64,000 bases of DNA, taken from Bacteroidales bacterium (lineage in GTDB: Bacteria > Bacteroidota > Bacteroidia > Bacteroidales > P3). The notes below the pieces were generated by a model. That model was not told the DNA's origin. It saw only the letters and a program-made list of their open reading frames with translations, and ran no database searches. Shown here piece by piece: positions 1 to 8,920 of the stretch. Within the stretch, counting starts at the first letter, position 1. Every line of letters begins with the position of its first letter. The stretch lies in NCBI GenBank assembly GCA_017545365.1, contig JAFWOP010000001.1, forward strand, positions 1 through 64,000. The letters are read 5' to 3'. The translations under genes were made by a program, and so were the position numbers.

Positions 1-1
1 G

Positions 2-715
2 AACACAATACAGGCACAACTTGATGAATCGAAAGCGAAAGAACAAATCGCCTTAGTCATTATTGCCGTTGCTATTGTTATAGTTCTCCTTGCAGTTTTC
101 TTTACTTGGAAGCAATGGAAACTCAAGAAAGCTACAAAAGAAGCCGAAGTAGCCCATGAACGTTTGTTGCGGCAGGAAGAAGAACGTCGCCACCAACTGA
201 GCAGAGCCAAGATTCAAGAAAACGATAAGGAGATAATAAGATTAGGCGAAGAACTAAAAAAAGCTCAGCAAGTGAATGACACATTGCTTGCCAAGAGACT
301 GAAATTGGATGCAGAAGAGCTTATGTCTGAAAATGAGAATATCAAATCGGCAATCAACCGACGTACGTTTATGTTAGAGAAGTTGGAGAATTCTACACTC
401 TATCATAGAATCAGACTCAATGCCGGAAAAGAAAAGTTCCATTTGACAGATGAAGAGTGGCAGACCCTGGCAACAGATATTGATAATGCCTATGATAACT
501 TTACGGGTCGCTTATTAGCTCTGGCTAATCTGGATGATGTGGAAATGAAGGTCTGTTACCTCATCAAACTGGAGGTTCCGCCTTCTGCCATAGCTACGAT
601 GGTCTTTCAAAGTAGGGGCGCCATAACCATGAAACGAAGAAGAATGCACGAAAAACTTCTTCACATTGAAAAAGGAAATCCCAAGCTATTCGATGACTTC
701 ATTTTGAATTTCTGA
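2..715 (+). CDS. Membrane-anchored signalling/HTH regulator, C-terminal part (5' end outside window)
   Basis: The reading frame is already open at base 2, so the N-terminus lies outside the window; a TTG at 164 is internal. The visible part has one hydrophobic membrane segment (bases about 50-110: IALVIIAVAIVIVLLAVFF), then a long charged coiled coil (about bases 120-400), then a C-terminal region with a helix-turn-helix look (PPSAIATMVFQSRGAITMKR). This order is typical of Bacteroidetes proteins with N-terminal TPR repeats, one TM helix, a coiled coil and a LuxR-like DNA-binding end. The TPR part would be upstream and is not seen. It is probably a local transcription regulator, perhaps of the secreted-protein genes downstream; that target is a guess from position. 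Confidence 0.6.
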   Translation, partial: NTIQAQLDESKAKEQIALVIIAVAIVIVLLAVFFTWKQWKLKKATKEAEVAHERLLRQEEERRHQLSRAKIQENDKEIIRLGEELKKAQQVNDTLLAKRLKLDAEELMSENENIKSAINRRTFMLEKLENSTLYHRIRLNAGKEKFHLTDEEWQTLATDIDNAYDNFTGRLLALANLDDVEMKVCYLIKLEVPPSAIATMVFQSRGAITMKRRRMHEKLLHIEKGNPKLFDDFILNF

Positions 716-742
716 TTTCGTTCGCTTTATTATATTGCTGAT

Positions 743-789
743 AATTCACAAACTGTTCACAAATGCATAGCATAAACAGTTTGTGAATT
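743..789 (+). terminator. Perfect 15-bp inverted repeat after the regulator gene
   Basis: Arms 743-757 and 775-789 are perfectly complementary (AATTCACAAACTGTT and its reverse complement) around a 17-nt loop. It lies between the regulator stop (715) and the next promoter (820). It may be a terminator or an operator; there is no strong T-tract. Confidence 0.5.
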
Positions 790-819
790 ATTATTTAATT
801 GCCTTTTTCATTATCGCTT

Positions 820-827
820 TACCTTTG
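820..827 (+). promoter_or_regulatory. Bacteroidetes -7 box (TACCTTTG) for the 878 gene
   Basis: TACCTTTG matches the TAnnTTTG consensus, with a TTG at 799-801, 18 nt upstream. The start codon is at 878, giving a leader of about 45 nt. Confidence 0.6.
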
Positions 828-877
828 CAACCAGTAATCGCGATTCACAAAATGTCAAACAAAAAACCAAAATCAAA

Positions 878-1243
878 ATGAAAAAGACTAAAATAATTAT
901 CGTTGCAGCAATGCTAGCAGTAGCATCGCTCGCTTTAGGGAAAGAGTATCATCTTATTGTAAAACCTTCCTCGGGCAAGCCTCCTGGATTTGGTGGTAAT
1001 ACAGAGATTTTTATTGGTGTTGGTTTCCAGCGCGACACCATCACTGTCCTCCCTGCAGAAGACATCACAGAGATTCAGATTTCCATCAAAACTCTTGACG
1101 GCGAAGTGCTCCAAAGCGAAACAATTCCCTTCAATGTTACAGAGGGCTTCAACTTCATCACCCCTCACATGCCTGAAGGCTTCCTTCTTGAAATCATGGA
1201 CAACAACGGAGTGGTCTACACGAGTGTAGAAGAGGAGAACTAA
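878..1243 (+). CDS. Small secreted protein, DUF3244-like
   Basis: 121 aa. A clear signal peptide (MKKTKIIIVAAMLAVASLALG) is followed by a small beta-rich domain that resembles the DUF3244 family of short exported Bacteroidetes proteins; the family call is by general resemblance only. The function is not known. It has its own promoter at 820 and is followed 53 nt later by a lipoprotein gene. A decayed copy of its last ~25 residues lies at 2868-2957, just upstream of a second lipoprotein gene, so this small gene plus lipoprotein pair seems once to have been duplicated. Confidence 0.6.
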   Translation: MKKTKIIIVAAMLAVASLALGKEYHLIVKPSSGKPPGFGGNTEIFIGVGFQRDTITVLPAEDITEIQISIKTLDGEVLQSETIPFNVTEGFNFITPHMPEGFLLEIMDNNGVVYTSVEEEN

Positions 1244-1296
1244 TAACAAAGTTTTTTATTCAAACATTATTATTATCTTTCAAAACACAAACAATT

Positions 1297-2271
1297 ATGA
1301 AAAAATATCTCTATTTCATGAGTTTTGCACTAATGCTTTTTTGCTTCGCATCATGTTCATGTGACGACATAGCCACCTTGGCGACAGTTGACAACTATGA
1401 ACTCTCCATAGATAATCCTAACAAAAAAGCATTCGATGACTTAAAGAAGCAGGTAGAAGATTTTGGGGAGAAAGCGCGTATGGAAGCGCAAAATACAAAT
1501 CCGTCTACACGTGGCAGTTTCTGGAATTTTTTCAAAAAAGTAATAAACACAATAAAGGCAGATTGTTTTATTGGAATGGTTGTGTCTGACATTACTCATA
1601 ATTATTATTCTGCAGCGGTTGGTGGCATACTTGGCTCAGTAGCGTATTACGTAATAACCAAGGGAGAGACATCTATCATGTTGGCTCCTGCACCCAATGG
1701 ATACGTACCTACTAACCCAGATTCTATCAGTAGAGAAGAAGTCTTGGCCAATCTGGTCTTTAACATTAATGGCAACCCAACGAGTTTCATAGATAGCGTA
1801 GGATATATTCATAATGCTGTTATTTTGGATATGTATGATTCTAATCCTCAATTATTCACTCGAGAAAGCCTTTTCCAAAGAGAATTTGTGGATTCTATCA
1901 ATGTGAGTATTCAAAAAGTTTTATCATATAATCCAAATATTGCTATTTCTGAGGAATTATCTGATTCGGTAAGAAATGTGTTTGATAACTATATGAGCTT
2001 TATTACTGAAAACGATTCTATTGACGCTTATACGGATAGTATATGTAATATGAATGAGGTAGTTGCTGAGGAATGGGAAATAGCAGAGACTTTTATGGAA
2101 ACGTTAAGCAATTTAGAAAGTAATTCTACAACACAAATAATGTTTACACGTCAAGTGTTGGAGGCTATTGACGAATCTTCACTACCAAATCAGATTAAGG
2201 CAACACTTACAATTGGTGTTCTTATCGCAAATGCAAGTGATAGGCTTTGGAATTCCAGATTATTGCAATAA
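1297..2271 (+). CDS. Lipoprotein of unknown function
   Basis: 324 aa. The N-terminus is a lipoprotein signal with lipobox FASC (cysteine at about residue 20). The mature part is acidic and mostly helical, with a glycine-rich hydrophobic stretch (AAVGGILGSVAYYVI, about residues 106-120) that could insert in a membrane. No family was recognised. The gene is AT-rich, like the genes up to 4.2 kb and unlike the GC-richer genes after 5 kb, which may mean different ancestry. It probably shares a transcript with the 878 and 2300 genes. The lipoprotein at 3015 has a similar layout (lipobox, acidic helical N-terminal half, internal hydrophobic segment) and may be a distant paralogue. Confidence 0.6.
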   Translation: MKKYLYFMSFALMLFCFASCSCDDIATLATVDNYELSIDNPNKKAFDDLKKQVEDFGEKARMEAQNTNPSTRGSFWNFFKKVINTIKADCFIGMVVSDITHNYYSAAVGGILGSVAYYVITKGETSIMLAPAPNGYVPTNPDSISREEVLANLVFNINGNPTSFIDSVGYIHNAVILDMYDSNPQLFTRESLFQREFVDSINVSIQKVLSYNPNIAISEELSDSVRNVFDNYMSFITENDSIDAYTDSICNMNEVVAEEWEIAETFMETLSNLESNSTTQIMFTRQVLEAIDESSLPNQIKATLTIGVLIANASDRLWNSRLLQ

Positions 2272-2299
2272 AATGAATCTGTTATATATCATTTAGCTT

Positions 2300-2833
2300 A
2301 TGAAAAAAAATCTTTTATGTATTGCATTCATTTGTTCCTGTCTTTCTGTTCAGGCTCAAAAGAATGTTGAAGTTGCCTCCTCCAATAAAGGGAAGGTATT
2401 CTATGAGACAGCATCTGCAGGAGGACATTACAAGAATATGTCACCTCTGAGTCTTCAGTGGAAACTGGGTTATATGTTCACGAATCGTTTTTATGCTACA
2501 GCTAATTTAGAGTATTTGCTGGGACGCTACAAAAGTTCAGAACTGAAGACCTATTATGATAGTGCAAACCTTGGCGTGGGCGTTGGTTATAACCTTATGC
2601 GTACCAACAACGAGTGGCTAAACCCTTGCAAGAATATTGACCTGCGTCTTGGCGCAGGCACCACTATTGGACACACCAATTGGAAGTACACATTTTATGA
2701 GGCTGGCATCATGTTGGATACAGGAAGAAGAAACTCCTTAATCATTGGTGCAGGCTATCGTTACATGGACTCGCATACAGAAACAATAGATGATTATAAA
2801 GGATTTTATGTATCCTTAGGATTAAGAATTTAA
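2300..2833 (+). CDS. Small outer-membrane beta-barrel-like protein
   Basis: 177 aa. A signal peptide (MKKNLLCIAFICSCLSVQAQ) precedes alternating amphipathic strands with many aromatic and glycine residues (LQWKLGYMFTNRFYATANL; LGVGVGYNLM; LIIGAGYRYM), and the protein ends in FYVSLGLRI. This strand pattern and the terminal aromatic/hydrophobic residue fit an outer-membrane beta-barrel of about eight strands. It starts 28 nt after the 1297 lipoprotein stop, so they are probably co-transcribed. The function is unknown. Confidence 0.6.
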   Translation: MKKNLLCIAFICSCLSVQAQKNVEVASSNKGKVFYETASAGGHYKNMSPLSLQWKLGYMFTNRFYATANLEYLLGRYKSSELKTYYDSANLGVGVGYNLMRTNNEWLNPCKNIDLRLGAGTTIGHTNWKYTFYEAGIMLDTGRRNSLIIGAGYRYMDSHTETIDDYKGFYVSLGLRI

Positions 2834-2867
2834 GAAATAAGAATTACTGTACCAAATCCTTTGTTAA

Positions 2868-2957
2868 TTACTCATCACAAAGTACATATCCGAAGGTTTC
2901 CTTCTGGAAATTAAGGAAAACAACGGAGTGGTGTACACAGGAAGCGAAGAGGAATAA
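2868..2957 (+). pseudogene. Remnant of a duplicated DUF3244-like gene
   Basis: In frame to the TAA at 2955, the codons read EGFLLEIKENNGVVYTGSEEE, nearly the same as the end of the 878-1243 protein (EGFLLEIMDNNGVVYTSVEEEN). Base-level similarity extends upstream to about 2868, where a stop codon interrupts the frame and no start is present. It is a leftover 3' end from duplication of the small-protein/lipoprotein pair. Confidence 0.7.
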
Positions 2958-3014
2958 TTATAGCAACTACAAATACAAACCATAATGTCCCTTTAATATT
3001 ATTATTTTATTATT

Positions 3015-3797
3015 ATGAAAAAAATTATCTTATTTATTATTAGTACATGTCTTATCGCATGTTCTACAGATTCTGAGAGTTTTAATCAAACGAAATCCGA
3101 TGGTTTTTCAAAAAGCGATTTCTGCACTATATACTCATTTCAGAATTGGGTTGATAGCATTTCAGCTACTATGACACAAAAAACGCGTAGTTCTAATCTC
3201 TTTTCTGAAGAATACGAACTATCAGATGAAGAACTAATAGCCTACAGTGAAATCATGAATAGAATTGGTGAAGAATTCTTTAACCGCTTTAACGAAATTG
3301 GAATTATTGATGATTCTTTGAAACAAATGTGCCCAGCAAGTGAGAAAGGGGTATACGCAATGATAGGGCTTGAATTGTCAAATATAATTGCACGGAATAC
3401 TGAAGTAAATCAGGTTGATTACCCATATACGAACAATTTAGGAAGCGAGCATTTAGATTATGCTTTAAACCAAGATGATTATCTTCTGATAGAATGGAAA
3501 CCTAATACTATGTGGGCTTGCTTTTCCAGTTTTTTAGGAATTGATGTCTATTCCTTATTTAAAGGTGCAGTCATGGATCTCGGTTTCAATTCCGCTCAGA
3601 AATTAATTTCAAAGAGGGCTCTTAAGAATGTTATAAAGAAAATGGGTGAATTGTTAATTACTCGTTTTGGGGCATATTTAACTGTAGGAGAAGTTGGATT
3701 GTTGTTTATGATGGGAGAGATTATGTATTGCTATCTTAAGAATTACAACAATCTACAAGCCTCTTATAATGATGTTTGTTATGAAAGCGGGCAATAA
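3015..3797 (+). CDS. Lipoprotein of unknown function
   Basis: 260 aa with a lipoprotein signal (MKKIILFIISTCLIACS; lipobox cysteine at residue 16). The mature region is acidic in its first half and has a hydrophobic C-terminal stretch (YLTVGEVGLLFMMGEIMYCYL, about residues 221-241). No family was recognised. It follows the 2868-2957 remnant just as the 1297 lipoprotein follows the intact small gene, so the pair may stem from one duplication with strong divergence. Confidence 0.55.
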   Translation: MKKIILFIISTCLIACSTDSESFNQTKSDGFSKSDFCTIYSFQNWVDSISATMTQKTRSSNLFSEEYELSDEELIAYSEIMNRIGEEFFNRFNEIGIIDDSLKQMCPASEKGVYAMIGLELSNIIARNTEVNQVDYPYTNNLGSEHLDYALNQDDYLLIEWKPNTMWACFSSFLGIDVYSLFKGAVMDLGFNSAQKLISKRALKNVIKKMGELLITRFGAYLTVGEVGLLFMMGEIMYCYLKNYNNLQASYNDVCYESGQ

Positions 3798-3841
3798 GTG
3801 ATGGTCTTTGTCGTTATAAATAAACACATAAATACACACTA

Positions 3842-4243
3842 ATGAGCAGGAAAGGTATTGAAGAAGATAGAGAAATGATTAACTTGCGTGCAAAGCAAGG
3901 AATAGGAATAGTTATTATCTTAGCTATTTGGGATTTTCTTGAGTTTATTCTGAAAGGAATCAAAATCCACGATTTCTTGTGGGTAGTTTCTGTTTTGCTT
4001 TATGCCCTACCCTTGTTGCTCATTTCCCGAAAAAGGAAAATCGGCATTCCTCTGTTTTTCATTGTCAATGCAGGTCAGATAGGATTGCAATCATATGTTT
4101 GTCTGCATATCGATGATCATACTCCGTTCCCCTTTTTCCGCCTTTTGTGTTCTATTTGCTTACTTTGCATGGCGTTTTATATTTGCTTTTTCAAATCGAG
4201 CAGAGTCAATCTATGGGACAAAGCCAAAAGATGGAAATGGTAA
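3842..4243 (+). CDS. Small integral membrane protein
   Basis: 133 aa with about four hydrophobic segments (GIGIVIILAIWDFLEFIL; FLWVVSVLLYALPLLLI; IPLFFIVNAGQIGL; LLCSICLLCMAFYICFF) and basic loops. No signal peptide or known motif is seen. An alternative start is the ATG at 3872. It lies 44 nt after the 3015 lipoprotein and 28 nt before the next small membrane-protein gene, so an operon is likely. The function is unknown. Confidence 0.5.
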   Translation: MSRKGIEEDREMINLRAKQGIGIVIILAIWDFLEFILKGIKIHDFLWVVSVLLYALPLLLISRKRKIGIPLFFIVNAGQIGLQSYVCLHIDDHTPFPFFRLLCSICLLCMAFYICFFKSSRVNLWDKAKRWKW

Positions 4244-4271
4244 GAAGTATGACTGTCAAACAACCTAAAAA

Positions 4272-4502
4272 ATGCATAAATATCGTGATCATAAAACCCA
4301 TCTGATGCATGCTGCAGTGTGGTCGGGAATGGCTATCGTCTTGACACTCCTCGGGGCTGTAGCATGGGGAATCATCAACTGGGGCAATCTGCCCAGTCCT
4401 CAAGAGTCAGTAACAGCTTTCGGCGTCTTGCTGGGCATAGGCTGGCTGGTCATCCTCTGGCAGTGGTGGACGGATGTCTATATCGATGAAGATATGGACT
4501 GA
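4272..4502 (+). CDS. Small two-helix membrane protein
   Basis: 76 aa. It has two hydrophobic helices (AVWSGMAIVLTLLGAVAWGII and SVTAFGVLLGIGWLVILWQWW) and an acidic C-terminus (YIDEDMD). It closes the gene run that begins at 878 and is followed at once by a strong hairpin. The function is unknown; a short accessory membrane protein is all that can be said. Confidence 0.5.
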   Translation: MHKYRDHKTHLMHAAVWSGMAIVLTLLGAVAWGIINWGNLPSPQESVTAFGVLLGIGWLVILWQWWTDVYIDEDMD

Positions 4503-4543
4503 GGACGTATGTAAACACATTAACCTCCATTAACTTTCTGAAA

Positions 4544-4578
4544 ATGGGCAATTCTGAACAACAATCAGAATTGCCCAT
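4544..4578 (+). terminator. Strong hairpin terminator
   Basis: Perfect 14-bp stem (4544-4557 with 4565-4578; ATGGGCAATTCTGA) and a 7-nt loop, followed by TATATTT. It ends the gene run at 4502. Confidence 0.75.
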
Positions 4579-4601
4579 TATATTTGGATACTATGTAACC
4601 T

Positions 4602-4998
4602 AGAAGAGTTGCACCTGTTGCACCAGCTGCACCAGCTGCGCCTGTGGCGCAGAATGAAAAGCGAAAAGTGAAAAGCACAAAGGCCAAAGCAAGAAGCTTT
4701 TGAACGTGACAAAGTCACAACCAGAACTTTTTGAACCTGGCTCCTTCCCTATGGTGTATGGGTGTGGCATAAGGTTAGAGTTTGCAAAGCAATGGGTTCT
4801 TCGTGGTAAAGCATTGAGTTTTGGGTCGTAAAGGATAGAGTTCTGGCCAATAACGAGGGTCTCTCCCTCCGCTCCCCCATTGGGAGGGAGCATAGTGTTG
4901 AGCGTTGAGAAGTCAAGAAAAATCATAACCTTTAACCTGTTACCTATAACCTATTCACTAATTCCCGGTGCATCTGGTGCAGTTGGTGCAACTCTTCT
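4602..4998. repeat. ~400-bp non-coding element bounded by 32-bp inverted repeats
   Basis: Arms 4602-4633 and 4967-4998 are inverted copies of each other with 4 mismatches in 32. Each is built on GGTGCA-type triplet-rich sequence and begins AGAAGAGTTGCACC. Inside are no convincing genes, but there is a GC-rich hairpin at 4863-4890 (CTCCCTCC / GGGAGGGAG). The rest of the 4503-5067 gap shows nothing else. The shape resembles a small non-autonomous element; no flanking target duplication was identified. Confidence 0.5.
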
Positions 4999-5067
4999 GG
5001 GATTAAGCAGTGTCCAAATATAGTTGCTTTTTGAGTAACACATGCAAAAACAAGCGCTTTCAGTGTG

Positions 5068-6240
5068 TTAATGAGGGTTAATCTCATTCTTGGAACTCTT
5101 GTGCAGACGATCAATAATGATGGCAAGGGCTCCGTCGCCAGTGACGTTGCAGGCGGTGCCGAAGGAATCCATTGCGATGTAGAGGGCGATGATAAGAGCC
5201 TGGGCTTCAGGACTGAACCCTAAAATGCCAGCTAGGGGACCGAGTGCAGCCATCACCGCTCCGCCCGGCACACCGGGAGCTGCCACCATACAGACACCAA
5301 GAATCATGATGAAATGGAGGAAAAGCGGCAGATCGTGAGGCAAGCCGCTGATGAGACATACGGTAAGTGCGCAACAGGTGATCTTCATCATAGAGCCAGA
5401 TAGGTGAATGGTGGCGCAGAGAGGTATACAGAAGCTCGCGATTTCATCGCTCACGCCGTTTTTCTTTGCTTGCCTGAGGGTCACTGGTATGGTGGCCGCA
5501 CTCGACGAAGTGCCTAATGCCGTGAGATAGGCCGGCATCATATTCATGACCAGACGCAGCGGATTCTTCCTTGAAAAAACGCCTGCAATCAGGAACTCAT
5601 ACGCAATGATGAAGATGTGCAGCACGAAGATGATGCAGATGATTTTGGCGAACACCACCAGGATATGATATGCTTCGCCGGTAAAAGTCATGCTGAGGAA
5701 GATGCCGAAGATATAGAGCGGCAGCAGTGGGATGATGGCCACCTGGATGGTCTTCTCGATGATGGTCCGGAACTCCGAGAACCCTTTTTTCAATGAGTGC
5801 GCATCGGTATAGGCGATGCCGATGCCAATCACAAAGGAGCTCACCAGCGCCGCCATTACGTCGAGTATGGCGGGAATCTCTAGTTTGAAGTAGGGCAGCA
5901 GCGTCTCTGCTTTCTCTACCGCCAGCGATGCCTCGGTGTCTATCAGCTGGGGGAAGAGCATCGTACCTGTACCGAATGCCAGCAGTCCTGCCAAGATGGT
6001 GTCGGCGTAGGCCAATCCCACAGTCAGCAGCAACAGACGGCCCGCCGAACGCCCGATGTCGGCAATGGCTGGTGTCACCAGTCCGATAATGATGAGTGGA
6101 ATTAGGAAGCCCAAAAACTGGCTGAACACATAGTTGAACGTCACAAACACGCGCACCCATCCTTCCGGCAGCACGTTTCCTATCACGATACCCATCACGA
6201 TAGCGATGGCAATGCGAGGCAGTAATCCAATTTTTTTCAT
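5068..6240 (-). CDS. Dicarboxylate/amino acid:cation symporter (DAACS family)
   Basis: 390 aa from the ATG at 6240. It has multiple hydrophobic helices and the family's hallmark C-terminal half: the serine-rich re-entrant motif (ALGTSSSAATIPVTLRQAK), the conserved GVPGGAVMAALG stretch and the substrate/cation-binding helix with AMDSFGTACNVTGDGALAI. The family imports glutamate, aspartate, serine/threonine or dicarboxylates with Na+ or H+ in the inner membrane; the TACNVTGD variant suits a neutral amino acid (SstT-like) or dicarboxylate carrier, but the substrate cannot be fixed. A longer reading to 6282 would start upstream of the promoter's -7 box, so 6240 is preferred. It is divergent from the GH31 gene. 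Confidence 0.88.
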   Translation of the reverse strand: MKKIGLLPRIAIAIVMGIVIGNVLPEGWVRVFVTFNYVFSQFLGFLIPLIIIGLVTPAIADIGRSAGRLLLLTVGLAYADTILAGLLAFGTGTMLFPQLIDTEASLAVEKAETLLPYFKLEIPAILDVMAALVSSFVIGIGIAYTDAHSLKKGFSEFRTIIEKTIQVAIIPLLPLYIFGIFLSMTFTGEAYHILVVFAKIICIIFVLHIFIIAYEFLIAGVFSRKNPLRLVMNMMPAYLTALGTSSSAATIPVTLRQAKKNGVSDEIASFCIPLCATIHLSGSMMKITCCALTVCLISGLPHDLPLFLHFIMILGVCMVAAPGVPGGAVMAALGPLAGILGFSPEAQALIIALYIAMDSFGTACNVTGDGALAIIIDRLHKSSKNEINPH

Positions 6241-6249
6241 ATTCAGGTA

Positions 6250-6257
6250 CAAAGTTA
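6250..6257 (-). promoter_or_regulatory. -7 box (TAACTTTG) for the symporter gene
   Basis: The reverse strand reads TAACTTTG 9 nt before the ATG at 6240, so the transcript would have almost no leader. This decides the start: the upstream ATG at 6282 would not be transcribed from here. Confidence 0.6.
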
Positions 6258-6476
6258 ATGATTTTTCCGCAACTTGTTTCACATCTTATATAAAAAATAT
6301 TCATCCAATAAAAACTATGCATTTGTCGGATGGACCTAGAAAAAACCAAAGGGAGGAAGATTAGGAAGATGTGGCTTATTGGTCGATGTGATTAAAACAT
6401 GCGGTAGAGCGAAGTTAATGTTGGTTAAAGTGATTTTGATTTTCTCTTTATTCTTGAATAAGCCGATTCTTTTTTT

Positions 6477-6484
6477 TAACTTTG
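6477..6484 (+). promoter_or_regulatory. -7 box (TAACTTTG) for the GH31 gene
   Basis: TAACTTTG 61 nt before the start at 6546. The 6241-6545 gap thus holds two divergent promoters; nothing else was seen in it. Confidence 0.6.
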
Positions 6485-6545
6485 TGCTGGCAATGATGAT
6501 GAGGCTAAACCTAACGAGTTTGAATAATATAATTATGTATATCAT

Positions 6546-8879
6546 ATGAAGAAGAGATTTTTCACGATGCTTTCCGTCTGTGCTCTCTGTGGTACTATGG
6601 CGATGAATGCCCAGATTCAGACCAATGCGGGTGTGCAATACCTGCAGTGCATGCAAAAGGACGTGTCGACAGACTTTAGTGATTTGTCGAACACCTATTT
6701 CCTTGCCGATTCGCTGGTGGCTTTCGATGCGGCAAAGGGTGAGGGATTGGTGCAGTGGAAACGCTACAGGCTGTCGCCTCGTCAGGCCTTTAATCTGAAT
6801 GGCTACTGGCCCGTCCGCATGCAGATGCTCGACTTCCCCGATGCCGCTTATGTAAACGATCCGGAACTGAAGCTGAGCATTGAGTTCATCACACCTCGCA
6901 CGGCACGAATCCGTATGCTGACCACCCCCGTTCAACCGAAAGACACCGATGCCGACGATGTGATGTTCTGCGACCGCTTCAAGGCTCGTACGAAAGGCAC
7001 AGCATGGAAGAGCAGTCAAACGGCCAACGCCATTTCCTACAGTTCAGCCTATGGCACCATCGAAATCCAGAAGTATCCCTGGCGCATCGTCATCAAGGAT
7101 GCGAAGGGTAGGGTGCTGACGCAGACACGCCATATCGTTGACAACGACTCCACGCAAGTGAAGTTGCTGCCGTTCTCTTTCATCAAGCGTGGCTCTGACA
7201 ACTCGCGTAGCGTAAACCCCGTGTTGTCGTTGGCACCTGGTGAGCGCATCTATGGCTGTGGCGAGTCGTTCACCTCTTTAAATAAGGTGGGGCAGAAAGT
7301 GCATCTCTCTGTCACCGACCCACAAGGACCAGAGACCGATGGCCAATACAAGCCCGTGCCCTTCTTCTTCTCGAATCGTGGTTATGGCATCTTCATGCAT
7401 ACCTCCGCGCCTGTCACCTGCGACTTCGGAGCTTCCTATATTGGTGCCGACCGCTTGTTTATGGCCGATGAAATGGTCGATTTCTTCGTCTTCTTCGGAG
7501 AGCCGAAAGATATACTGAACGAGTATACCGACATCACCGGCAAGTCGCCGATGCTTCCCCTTTGGAGCTTTGGCACGTGGATGAGCCGTATCACCTACTT
7601 CTCGCAGGAGGAGGGCTTGGAGATTGCCCGCCAGCTTCGTGCCCACCGGATTCCTTCCGACGTCATCCACTTCGATACTGGTTGGTTTGGTGTCGACTGG
7701 CAATGCGACTACGAGTTTGCCAAGGACCGTTTCAAGGACCCTGTCGGCATGTTGAAGCAGCTCTCAAAGGATGGATTCCATACCTGCTTGTGGCAGTTGC
7801 CTTACTTCACACCCAAGAATCGTTTCTTCCCGGAGATTATTGAGCGAGGCATGCATGTGGTGAATGCCACGGGTGGTATGCCTGTGGAGGATGCCATTCT
7901 CGACTTCTCTAATCCAGAGACCGTCAACTGGTATCAGTCGAAGATAGAAGGTCTCATGAAGCAGGGTGTGTCTACCATCAAGTGCGACTTTGGCGAGGCA
8001 GCACCTTATAATGGCTTCTACCACAGCGGCAAGGGTGGACTCTATGAGCACAATCTCTATCCCTTGCGCTATAACAAAGCACTTTGGGAGGTCGTAGAGC
8101 GCAATCATCCTGGCGAAGGCATCATTTGGGCACGTTCTGCGTGGGCAGGTTCTCAGCGCTATGCCCTGCATTGGGGTGGTGATGCCGCGACGACGAACAT
8201 CGGCTTGTTGGGCGATCTGCGTGGCGGTCTCTCCTTTGGACTTAGCGGATTCTCATTCTGGAGCCACGATATGGGAGGCTTTGTGACAGCTTCGCCAGAA
8301 GACATCTACCGTCGTTGGCTGCCCTTCGGCTTCCTGTCGAGTCACACCCGTGCTCACGGCGCACCCCCAACGGAACCCTGGCTCATCTCCGAATCGTTTA
8401 CAGATGCGTTCCGTGATTGTGCCGAGATGAAGTACAAGCTCATGCCTTATGTGTATGCCCAGGCGAAGGATTGCTCGGAGCGCGGCCTGCCAATGGTTCG
8501 TGCCTTGCTCGTTGAATTCCCTCAAGACCAGGGAGCCTGGCTTGTGGAGGATGAGTATATGTTTGGTTCGCAAATGCTCGTGGCACCTTTGTTAGAGTCT
8601 GGCAATGAGCGGACAGTCTACCTGCCCAAAGGCAAGTGGATTGACTATCAGAGCGGTGAAGTCTATGAGGGTGGTTATCAGACCATCCGTGCCGGCAAGA
8701 TTCCCGCTATCATCTTGGTGCGCGACGGCAGTTTGATACCTCATGTTCCCCTTGCACAGCGCACTGACCAGATAGACTGGAACAAGGTAGAGCTGAAGGC
8801 ATACAAGGCTGATGCCCAGAAGTGCACGGGCTTGCTCTTCAAGCCAGGCGACAAGGCTATCAAAGTCGTTGAGCAATAA
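6546..8879 (+). CDS. Secreted GH31 glycoside hydrolase (alpha-xylosidase/alpha-glucosidase type)
   Basis: 777 aa with a signal peptide (MKKRFFTMLSVCALCGTMAMNAQ). The N-terminal beta domain (~40-340) is followed by a GH31 barrel. The catalytic nucleophile motif STIKCDFGE places Asp at residue 481, and the acid/base motif ALHWGGD places Asp at about 546. KCDFGE resembles the YicI-type alpha-xylosidase motif (KTDFGE) more than the WxDMNE of typical alpha-glucosidases. It hydrolyses alpha-linked xylose or glucose from the non-reducing end; here probably in the periplasm or at the cell surface as part of plant glycan use. The length is normal for YicI-like enzymes. It is transcribed from its own promoter; a small membrane-protein gene follows 41 nt later. 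Confidence 0.9.
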   Translation: MKKRFFTMLSVCALCGTMAMNAQIQTNAGVQYLQCMQKDVSTDFSDLSNTYFLADSLVAFDAAKGEGLVQWKRYRLSPRQAFNLNGYWPVRMQMLDFPDAAYVNDPELKLSIEFITPRTARIRMLTTPVQPKDTDADDVMFCDRFKARTKGTAWKSSQTANAISYSSAYGTIEIQKYPWRIVIKDAKGRVLTQTRHIVDNDSTQVKLLPFSFIKRGSDNSRSVNPVLSLAPGERIYGCGESFTSLNKVGQKVHLSVTDPQGPETDGQYKPVPFFFSNRGYGIFMHTSAPVTCDFGASYIGADRLFMADEMVDFFVFFGEPKDILNEYTDITGKSPMLPLWSFGTWMSRITYFSQEEGLEIARQLRAHRIPSDVIHFDTGWFGVDWQCDYEFAKDRFKDPVGMLKQLSKDGFHTCLWQLPYFTPKNRFFPEIIERGMHVVNATGGMPVEDAILDFSNPETVNWYQSKIEGLMKQGVSTIKCDFGEAAPYNGFYHSGKGGLYEHNLYPLRYNKALWEVVERNHPGEGIIWARSAWAGSQRYALHWGGDAATTNIGLLGDLRGGLSFGLSGFSFWSHDMGGFVTASPEDIYRRWLPFGFLSSHTRAHGAPPTEPWLISESFTDAFRDCAEMKYKLMPYVYAQAKDCSERGLPMVRALLVEFPQDQGAWLVEDEYMFGSQMLVAPLLESGNERTVYLPKGKWIDYQSGEVYEGGYQTIRAGKIPAIILVRDGSLIPHVPLAQRTDQIDWNKVELKAYKADAQKCTGLLFKPGDKAIKVVEQ

Positions 8880-8920
8880 GTGGAATAATACGATTGAAGT
8901 AACGATAAAACCCTGATGGT

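Noticed and set aside
6241..6282. Longer start for the symporter
   Set aside because: The -7 box (6250-6257) lies inside this extension, and the family N-terminus begins at the ATG at 6240.
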